Assembly: GCA_026982175.1 (NCBI GenBank)
Contig: JALSHP010000050.1
Location: 1 to 5,115 of the forward strand
Direction: 5' to 3'
From: Campylobacteraceae bacterium
GTDB taxonomy: Bacteria; Campylobacterota; Campylobacteria; Campylobacterales; Sulfurovaceae
Length of the DNA stretch: 5,115 bases
Below the pieces are notes generated by a model. It was not told the DNA's origin. It saw nothing but the letters and a program-made list of their open reading frames with translations, and ran no database searches. Position numbers and translations under genes: made by a program. This document shows positions 1 to 5,115 of the stretch, piece by piece; the stretch's first letter is position 1, and every line of letters begins with the position of its first letter.

Positions 1-988
1 CAATATCTAAACAAGCCTCTCCAAAAAACTTATGTAGCAGTTGCTCTAATTTTCTAGAATTCATATTGAAACATTTATAGATAGCCACTACTTGAACCTC
101 TGCCATTAAATATGTTGGCTCATTTTTAGCATTTTTAATTCGCTCTTTTACCTCATCTTTTGAAAAACCTATTTTATATAAGTTCTTTTTTGTCACGATT
201 CTATCATCACTACTTTTTGATGTAAGGATATAGATAAAACCACTCTTTTTATCTTCATCTTCTACCTTATAGAGTCCATCTAAAGCTTTCTCATCATACT
301 CTGTTACGCGTTTTCCATCTTTATAAAGTTCAGCAGACAAAGAGCGAAGCAACATATCAGATTCAGTTCCATTTTCAAATACTACATGAAGTCGTGCATT
401 CTTTTTTCCTGAACTCTCAAATATCTCTCCTACCTTAACGACATAAAGAAGAACTCCTTTTAAAACAAAAAAATACCCCTTTTTAATTTGCCATTCATTT
501 TGATATTTAATCAATTTTCGCCTACCTGCTTTTAAATCAGCTTGACAATTCCTAAATAGAACTTCAAATTTTTCAAAATCTTTACAACTTTTTCGTGAAG
601 CGACATAACTTGGCATAGTGGTTACTTTAGAAATATGTTTAAGTCTGAAAATATCCTCCTCTTCCTCAAAAACGCCTAAAATATCACTGTTTAAAATATC
701 TTCAATAGAAGACACTTTTTTAAGCAGATTAAATCTATCATAACTTTTAAGTGATACAGATTTTGTATCATCTTCACGAAAGCCCATTAATCGTGAATAT
801 AACTTTCTCTCATTCATATCATCAGACTTTATAGGTTCTCTTCCTTTTAACTCAAAAAAGTTATTTATCTCTTCAAAAGAGGCAATCAATCTATCATCAG
901 CCGTAACAATAGGATTTTTAGCTTTTAGCTCTCCCAAAAGCCCTAATGGGTCGTTATCTAAAATATCATCAAGTGAAAACTTAGCCAT
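1..988 (-). CDS. GIY-YIG / T5orf172 nuclease-family protein, YeeC-like (3' end cut off by window edge)
   Basis: The reading frame opens at ATG 986-988 and stays open for 329 codons to the window edge, so the C-terminus is missing; perhaps 40-80 residues, judging from the family. Three parts are visible. Residues about 38-72 form a small charged module with a K-G-R-x-P core (48-52) and an E-R-K-L helix (60-63). Residues about 168-235 are a conserved family block including a V-V-F-E-N-G-T-E-S-D stretch. Residues 250-329 are a GIY-YIG fold of the T5orf172/MUG113 type: G-F-I-Y (250-253), Y-K-I-G (271-274), Arg283, Glu315 and His319. GIY-YIG domains cleave or bind DNA. No signal peptide or membrane segment is seen, so it should be cytoplasmic. 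The start overlaps the helicase stop by 8 bp, implying translational coupling. By gene order it matches B. subtilis YeeC; catalytic competence is uncertain because the canonical YIG tyrosine position reads Lys. Confidence 0.85.
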   Translation of the reverse strand, partial: MAKFSLDDILDNDPLGLLGELKAKNPIVTADDRLIASFEEINNFFELKGREPIKSDDMNERKLYSRLMGFREDDTKSVSLKSYDRFNLLKKVSSIEDILNSDILGVFEEEEDIFRLKHISKVTTMPSYVASRKSCKDFEKFEVLFRNCQADLKAGRRKLIKYQNEWQIKKGYFFVLKGVLLYVVKVGEIFESSGKKNARLHVVFENGTESDMLLRSLSAELYKDGKRVTEYDEKALDGLYKVEDEDKKSGFIYILTSKSSDDRIVTKKNLYKIGFSKDEVKERIKNAKNEPTYLMAEVQVVAIYKCFNMNSRKLEQLLHKFFGEACLDI

Positions 989-2903
989 GCATTCGCTCTC
1001 TTTTGAGGTTTTTTAAAAAGATAAGTGCTTCTGCCATACGTTTCTCTAGGGCATCTAAGGTATTTATATCGGGTAGTCTATTTTTCTCTTGTTTAAATTC
1101 GATTATTTTAGGATAAAGAATGACAGCCTCCTCTTCACTCATGCTTATTCTTGTGGATTCTATGGATTCTTGAATAAGCTTTAACACACCAGTCGTTACA
1201 GATTTTGATAAAACCTCAAAAGCTTTTTGAAAAGGGTTTATTTGGTCTATTAAATCTATGTGTAACTCATCTATATTAATAAACTTATCAGCCATGCGTA
1301 TAAACTTTTTGTCTCCCTCCTCTTTTATCTCTGCATTTTTAACCACTGAATCTACCACTACATATTGACGCAAAGACTCTAACTCCTCCTCATTGAGTTC
1401 AGGATATTTCACTTTTATAATCTTAGGTATTAACACTTGGTTTATGACTTCTGCATCTACATTTCCTGGCATGGCTTTTAACATATCAACATCTTGTAAA
1501 ATGGTCGCTTTTAGGTCATTTAAATCTGATGCGACAATATCTCCCACCCTTTGACTTGTAGGAAGTTTAAAGCCTTTTATTTTTATCTCTCCCTTTTTGT
1601 TTGGCTCTTTGTCATTTTCAAATCGTGGCTTAAACTTAAAACTAGGGGCTAAAACTTGTTCCATAAGAAGTGAAGCTGTTATTGCTTTGAGCATGTTATT
1701 TACAGAGAGTTTCACTTCATCATTATGGGCATCGGGTTGGGCTATGAGGTTGGTAAACTGGGCATGGGTTTTGTTTTCACTATCACGCGTTGCACGACCA
1801 ATAATCTGTATAATCTCAGTCAAAGAACTTCTGTACCCAACGGTTAAAGCATGTTCACAATACTCCCAATCAAATCCCTCTTTTGCCATGCCCAAAGCGA
1901 TAATCAAATCCATATCATCAATGCTATTTATATTTCTAAGATAAGAGACTACCTTTTCTCGACTTTTTGGCTCATCATTGACCAAGTCAGCCACTTTTAA
2001 AAGCTTTCCATCGCTATGGCGTTTAACAATAATAATTCCCTCATCTGTGACCTCTTGCACCAAACCCACAATATCTAAAATGGTATCAACCTCTTTGAGT
2101 TTGTCTTTCGTTGATTCCCCAGAGTTGACATTGGGAATGTGTAAAATAGTTTTTTTATCAGTATCAAGAACCTCACTTATCGCTGAAGTGTAACGCCCTT
2201 GATAAAAATGATACCCAATCCCCAAGGACTTTAAAAACTCATAGCCATTAAGTTGTTCATAGTAATTATAGGTTACTTTTTTAAACTTCTCTTCATCTTC
2301 AGGCAAAAGTACAGGAACAGTGTCTCCTCTAAAGTACGACCCTGTCATCGCTACCATATGAGCTGTAGATTTTTCCATAAGAGAGCGAATCAACTCCCCC
2401 AATCGGTTCTCTCCATCGGCAGATACATGATGAAACTCATCTATGGCTAAAAGTGTTCCATCAAAAGCCGACTCATCTAAAGCATCATAAGCAAAACGAA
2501 GCGTGGCATGGGTACATACTAAAATCTTTTCATCATTTTTTAAAAACTTTTTAAAAGCTTCTACCTTACTTTTATTATTTGATGAAGTACAAAGATTAAA
2601 CGCCTCACTCACTTCCCAATTGGCATAAAACCCATAACGCATTAAATCAGTAGGAGCAAAAGAAGAACCAATAGAGCGTTCAGGAACAGCCACAATAACC
2701 TTTTTAATCCCTTGATTTTCAAGTTTATCAAGTGCCACAAACATCAAAGCCCTAGATTTCCCCGAAGCAGGAGGAGCTTTTAAGAGCAGATATTGAGCAT
2801 TTCGTGCATCATAAGCACGACTTTGCATCGCTCTCATACCAAAGGCATTGGTTGATTTGCTTTTTCCTGTTTGGGCGTAGGTTACATTTACTAGATTTGG
2901 CAT
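981..2903 (-). CDS. DEAD/DEAH-box superfamily 2 helicase, YeeB-like
   Basis: This is a complete 640-residue cytoplasmic ATP-dependent DNA helicase or translocase. The ordered SF2 motifs are all visible: Walker A A-P-P-A-S-G-K-S (43-50), motif Ia around V-P-E-R-S (73-77), motif II as D-E-F-H (155-158, a DEAH variant), motif III as M-T-G-S (186-189), motif IV around I-L-H-I-P-N-V (253-259), motif V A-K-E-G-F-D-W (340-346) and motif VI Q-I-I-G-R-A-T-R-D (366-374) with the arginine finger. Residues 420-640 are a helical, charged extension with no nuclease motif that I can see, ending in a short K-N-R-L-P module (607-611). The start is supported by an AAGGA Shine-Dalgarno 5 nt upstream. The whole protein reads like the YeeB family, whose members sit beside an MmeI-type methyltransferase and a T5orf172 protein, as here. 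The likely role is moving along or opening target DNA for a partner nuclease; that role is inferred. Confidence 0.93.
   Translation of the reverse strand: MPNLVNVTYAQTGKSKSTNAFGMRAMQSRAYDARNAQYLLLKAPPASGKSRALMFVALDKLENQGIKKVIVAVPERSIGSSFAPTDLMRYGFYANWEVSEAFNLCTSSNNKSKVEAFKKFLKNDEKILVCTHATLRFAYDALDESAFDGTLLAIDEFHHVSADGENRLGELIRSLMEKSTAHMVAMTGSYFRGDTVPVLLPEDEEKFKKVTYNYYEQLNGYEFLKSLGIGYHFYQGRYTSAISEVLDTDKKTILHIPNVNSGESTKDKLKEVDTILDIVGLVQEVTDEGIIIVKRHSDGKLLKVADLVNDEPKSREKVVSYLRNINSIDDMDLIIALGMAKEGFDWEYCEHALTVGYRSSLTEIIQIIGRATRDSENKTHAQFTNLIAQPDAHNDEVKLSVNNMLKAITASLLMEQVLAPSFKFKPRFENDKEPNKKGEIKIKGFKLPTSQRVGDIVASDLNDLKATILQDVDMLKAMPGNVDAEVINQVLIPKIIKVKYPELNEEELESLRQYVVVDSVVKNAEIKEEGDKKFIRMADKFINIDELHIDLIDQINPFQKAFEVLSKSVTTGVLKLIQESIESTRISMSEEEAVILYPKIIEFKQEKNRLPDINTLDALEKRMAEALIFLKNLKRERMHG
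996..1000 (-). promoter_or_regulatory. Weak possible Shine-Dalgarno of the GIY-YIG gene
   Basis: GAGAG lies 7 nt before the ATG at 986-988, inside the helicase 3' end. It is a poor match compared with the sites of the two upstream genes. Start choice therefore rests mainly on the 8-bp overlap with the helicase stop and on the length of the open frame; lower translation of this gene than of its neighbours is plausible. Confidence 0.35.
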
Positions 2904-2908
2904 GGGTT

Positions 2909-2913
2909 TCCTT
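2909..2913 (-). promoter_or_regulatory. Shine-Dalgarno of the helicase gene
   Basis: AAGGA on the coding strand lies 5 nt before the helicase ATG (2901-2903) and directly after the AlbA_2 stop codon TAA (2915-2917). It fills most of the 11-bp gap and leaves no room for a separate promoter or terminator, so re-initiation or local recruitment on a shared mRNA is likely. Confidence 0.7.
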
Positions 2914-2914
2914 T

Positions 2915-4837
2915 TTAAGTTTTGTTATAAGTTGAGGTGTATGCTTGTCTAGGGTCATTGGGTGTTTGGGGGAAAGCTCTTATTAGTTCCTGCTTCTCAA
3001 CCATTGGATTTAGTACATCCTTGCGTATATAATCTTCATTTCTACTCAACAACTCAACCAATACAGATAAGGTTAAATACTTTTGACTACATAGTTCTTT
3101 TACTATAATTTTTAATTTATCTTTAGGATATCGCTGACTTTTTAAGAGAGGAGAGGAGATGAGATAAAGCTTCTCTTTTAAACTTTCATTCATCTTTGAT
3201 AAGTTATCATAAATAGGAAAATTTAACCCATCATGTACATAACCCCCAGAGCTTACCCCCATACCCCTAGAGCTTACACCTAGAGCTTCTGAAAATCTTT
3301 CTGTTTTAGTACCAAAAACATCATCAGGCGTTAAAAGTGATTCATTCGATAAAAAGTAAACTGTACCTTGTCCATATCCATGTGAAGTCAATAGTCCATC
3401 TCTTACTAACCTTGCTAGTTTTTGTGATAAATCATGATGATGTTCTTGAGATATCTCTTTTAGTCTTGCATGGGTTACTGTATTCTCACTAAAAGCTATG
3501 GCTGTAATTAAACGTTCTGTATTATCCAAAGTTTCAAACTTTTCTCCCATCAAGATTTTTAATTTTTCTATAATATTACTAGGAAGTAAATCTATCATAC
3601 GAAGCTCTAAGAGTGTTTGGTCATAAGGTTCAAGCTTTTCATAGAGATAAGGTCGTCGCCAATGTTGTTCATCCCACCATGCAAAAATATTTGGAATACC
3701 TGAACCAGCTCTTTCACCTAAACCTATAAAATGAAACATCTGATGTAGTTTTTCATTTCTACAATCATGTTCGTACCCACTAATTGCTTGTTCTATTGAA
3801 ATACGCATGGTTCCAGGATTCCTAAACCCAAACATATCAGGACGCTTCACCACAAGTACAGAAGCTTTCCCTCTATAGTCTGCATGAACAAGAGAGTTAA
3901 CCAATGCTTCACGTAAAGCATCATGGACAGGAGTCCTGGCTTCTGATTTATCTCCTTTTAAGACAAAAGGAACTTTCAAATCAGATGTAAGCTTACGATT
4001 AACCCTTGTATAAAAATCAAAGATATTCCCCGACCATGTTCCATCTAAAGTTATACGGTCTATCCAACGGCGTTCCGTTTTAGCTTCTGCTCTTTCTTGA
4101 TAATCCAACATATAACTAGGGTACTCTTCTTGAATACTCATGAGTTTACCAAACATCAATAACCCTGCAAGAGTTAATCCCTCTTTACCTGTAGAACGTT
4201 CTTTTTTCCACCCTCCAATACTGCGTAAAAACTCTATATCGTCATAGGTATTCCTCTCTTGACTAGGGTCACGATTATAATAAGTTTGACGATATAAACG
4301 TAAAGTATCTCTCTCTATGTCTTCAAGATTATAATGTTCTAAAAGTTTATCATCTCTACTATCTTCTAGTTGCTCTGCTAACATTCTTTTGACCATCTCA
4401 TGGTTACATTTTTTATCTGAACTATGAAGTCTTTGATAAGTTCCCTCCATAGGATTCCCTCTTCTGTAAACAGGTTTCTCTTTTCGAGATGCACGAGGAA
4501 CAAAAATTTGAATAACTGACTTTCCTTCAATTTCCAAAATATTGATATTAGATTGTGTGAGTAAATTACTACTAATTGTTTGTTTATTATCAACAGATGT
4601 CCAAAGCTCATCCAATACCTTTTGAATATTAGAAATACCAATAACTTCAAATGTATGGTCTTGTTTTTCTTTAACTCCCAGTAAAAAAGTCCCTCCATTG
4701 GTATTTGCAAAAGCTGAATAGGTTTCCCAAAAAGTTTTTTGTGGTAATGCTCCTTGTCCGTCTCTACCAATAGCTTCTTTACATTCTAATTCAATACTTT
4801 CAGATAAACTCTGTATATCTTTTTCTGTTCTAAGCAT
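2915..4837 (-). CDS. AlbA_2 (Schlafen-like) / HATPase_c_4 / winged-helix protein
   Basis: This complete 640-residue protein has a clear modular order. Residues about 8-150 are an AlbA_2 (Schlafen AlbA_2, PF04326) domain with E-S-I-E-L-E-C-K (13-20) and T-N-G-G-T-F-L-L-G-V (46-55). Residues about 300-415 are a HATPase_c_4 domain with the N-box-like E-A-L-V-N-S-L-V-H-A-D-Y (310-321), N-P-G (340-342) and G-E-R-A-G-S-G-I (374-381). Residues about 437-498 look like a winged helix. A glycine/serine linker with a 7-residue repeat (520-532) follows, then a second winged-helix-like region (about 575-633). Databases often label such proteins 'ATP-dependent DNA helicase RecG' or 'transcriptional regulator', but no helicase motifs are present. 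The family includes DNA- or RNA-binding regulators and, in Schlafens, nucleases. The gene overlaps the methyltransferase by 8 bp and leads the helicase by 11 bp. A regulator, nucleic-acid sensor or nuclease of the defence locus fits; the exact role is unknown. Confidence 0.88.
   Translation of the reverse strand: MLRTEKDIQSLSESIELECKEAIGRDGQGALPQKTFWETYSAFANTNGGTFLLGVKEKQDHTFEVIGISNIQKVLDELWTSVDNKQTISSNLLTQSNINILEIEGKSVIQIFVPRASRKEKPVYRRGNPMEGTYQRLHSSDKKCNHEMVKRMLAEQLEDSRDDKLLEHYNLEDIERDTLRLYRQTYYNRDPSQERNTYDDIEFLRSIGGWKKERSTGKEGLTLAGLLMFGKLMSIQEEYPSYMLDYQERAEAKTERRWIDRITLDGTWSGNIFDFYTRVNRKLTSDLKVPFVLKGDKSEARTPVHDALREALVNSLVHADYRGKASVLVVKRPDMFGFRNPGTMRISIEQAISGYEHDCRNEKLHQMFHFIGLGERAGSGIPNIFAWWDEQHWRRPYLYEKLEPYDQTLLELRMIDLLPSNIIEKLKILMGEKFETLDNTERLITAIAFSENTVTHARLKEISQEHHHDLSQKLARLVRDGLLTSHGYGQGTVYFLSNESLLTPDDVFGTKTERFSEALGVSSRGMGVSSGGYVHDGLNFPIYDNLSKMNESLKEKLYLISSPLLKSQRYPKDKLKIIVKELCSQKYLTLSVLVELLSRNEDYIRKDVLNPMVEKQELIRAFPQTPNDPRQAYTSTYNKT
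3239..3288 (-). repeat. Imperfect 21-bp tandem repeat in the AlbA_2-protein linker
   Basis: Two adjacent 21-bp units (3260-3280 and 3239-3259 on the coding strand) match at 16 of 21 positions and share the codons GTA-AGC-TCT. They encode G-V-S-S-R-G-M and G-V-S-S-G-G-Y (residues 520-533). The heptamer AAGCTCT occurs a third time at 3282-3288, giving a further 13-bp offset out of phase. The segment lies between the two winged-helix regions and reads as a flexible Gly/Ser linker. Confidence 0.65.
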
Positions 4838-5115
4838 TTTTCCCCTCCTCTTTCACCATCTCCTCATACAACCCAAACAAATAAGCCAACCTCTCCTCAT
4901 CACTCGTAAATGGTTTACTTCTATAGCATCGTTCCACAGCCAAATCAAGCTGATGGTGTGCCTCTTTTAAAGCTTCTGGCATTTTATTTGGGTCGTAAAG
5001 CTCTGCTAATGTTTTCTCGGAGTGTTTTTCTCGTTCATCTAAAACAGCAAAGGCGTGTTCTGTGAGTTCTTCTTTTTGTTTTTTTGTTATGGGTGGGAAA
5101 GGGAAGGTGTTGTAA
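4830..5115 (-). CDS. MmeI/YeeA (DnmA)-type DNA adenine methyltransferase, C-terminal 94 residues (5' part outside window)
   Basis: Only the C-terminal tail is present; the frame runs in from the window edge and ends at TAG (plus-strand 4830-4832). It opens with Y-N-T-F-P-F-P, continues with a helical stretch carrying A-V-L-D-E-R-E (24-30) and L-A-E-L-Y-D-P (36-42), then H-Q-L-D-L-A-V-E-R-C-Y-R (54-65), and closes with E-E-R-L-A-Y-L-F-G-L-Y-E (73-84). This pattern is the conserved C-terminal region of large class I SAM-dependent N6-adenine methyltransferases related to MmeI and to B. subtilis YeeA/DnmA. The catalytic NPPY motif, the SAM site, the target-recognition region and any N-terminal nuclease domain all lie outside the window. 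It therefore cannot be said whether this is a methylase only or a fused restriction-modification enzyme. It is the first gene of the set seen here and probably supplies the self mark. Confidence 0.8.
   Translation of the reverse strand, partial: YNTFPFPPITKKQKEELTEHAFAVLDEREKHSEKTLAELYDPNKMPEALKEAHHQLDLAVERCYRSKPFTSDEERLAYLFGLYEEMVKEEGKNA
4842..4850 (-). promoter_or_regulatory. Strong Shine-Dalgarno of the AlbA_2 gene
   Basis: On the coding strand GAGGAGGGG ends four A residues before the ATG at 4835-4837; the GGAGG core is at 4844-4848, six nt from the start. It lies inside the last codons of the methyltransferase gene, so the two genes are translationally linked. It supports the ATG at 4837 as the true start. 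Confidence 0.75.

Noticed and set aside
467..473. Seven-A run (and short C5 runs near 3243-3260) as phase-variable tracts
   Set aside because: The tracts are shorter than the G/C tracts of about eight or more usually linked to switching, and the frames are intact as read.
1597..2450. Open frames on the plus strand (1597-1944, 1978-2193, 2253-2450)
   Set aside because: They lie antisense to the conserved helicase core, have no recognisable domains and are explained as shadows of a strongly coding minus-strand frame.
2850..2870. T-G-K-S-K-S-T near the helicase N-terminus (residues 12-18) as a Walker A motif
   Set aside because: It resembles a P-loop, but the true Walker A is A-P-P-A-S-G-K-S at residues 43-50, correctly placed before motifs Ia and II.
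2904..2914. Terminator or promoter between the AlbA_2 and helicase genes
   Set aside because: The gap is only 11 bp, contains the helicase Shine-Dalgarno and has no hairpin.
4378..4770. A 130-residue minus-strand frame inside the AlbA_2 gene
   Set aside because: It overlaps the conserved AlbA_2 domain in another frame and its protein is low in recognisable pattern.
2915..4837. Naming the AlbA_2 gene recG
   Set aside because: Automatic annotation often does this for AlbA_2/HATPase_c_4 proteins, but no Walker A or SF2 motif is present.
1..5115. DISARM, BREX or a type III restriction system
   Set aside because: A methylase with a helicase recalls these, but no DUF1998, PLD, PglZ or BrxC-like gene is present and the helicase shows no C-terminal PD-(D/E)xK motif; the gene order fits yeeABC better.
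1..5115. tRNA, rRNA, CRISPR array, insertion sequence or attachment site
   Set aside because: The window is almost wholly coding; no cloverleaf, spaced direct repeats, transposase or long terminal inverted repeats were seen.

Overview
The window is AT-rich, closely packed and coded entirely on the minus strand, so transcription runs from position 5115 towards position 1. It holds four consecutive genes, two of them complete. In transcription order they are: (1) the last 94 residues of an MmeI/YeeA-type SAM-dependent DNA adenine methyltransferase (4830-5115); (2) a complete 640-residue protein with an AlbA_2 (Schlafen-like) domain, a HATPase_c_4 domain and a winged-helix tail (2915-4837); (3) a complete 640-residue DEAD/DEAH superfamily 2 helicase of the Bacillus subtilis YeeB type (981-2903); and (4) the first 329 residues of a GIY-YIG/T5orf172 nuclease-family protein of the YeeC type (1-988). 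Both window edges fall inside genes, so no promoter or terminator of the operon is expected or seen. The only non-coding DNA is an 11-bp gap at 2904-2914.

The genes are physically coupled. The methyltransferase stop overlaps the AlbA_2 start by 8 bp, the helicase starts 11 bp after the AlbA_2 stop with its Shine-Dalgarno in the gap, and the helicase stop overlaps the GIY-YIG start by 8 bp. This points to one polycistronic message and a set of proteins made together.

From family knowledge, B. subtilis yeeA (dnmA), yeeB and yeeC are a methyltransferase, a helicase and a T5orf172 protein in that order. DnmA makes N6-methyladenine at a non-palindromic site, and restriction by the set has been hard to show. 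The present locus has the same order with an AlbA_2/HATPase gene inserted between the methyltransferase and the helicase. My inference is that this is a methylation-linked defence or restriction-like island: the methyltransferase marks self DNA, the helicase translocates on or remodels unmarked DNA, the GIY-YIG protein cuts or binds it, and the AlbA_2 protein acts as a regulator, sensor or second effector. None of this activity can be proved from sequence alone.

The low GC, A/T-rich codon use and AAGGA/GGAGG ribosome-binding sites suggest a low-GC bacterium. A Campylobacterota genus such as Sulfurimonas, Sulfurovum or Arcobacter is my guess from general impression, not a demonstrated assignment. 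Systems of this kind move horizontally, so the host cannot be read safely from this window.
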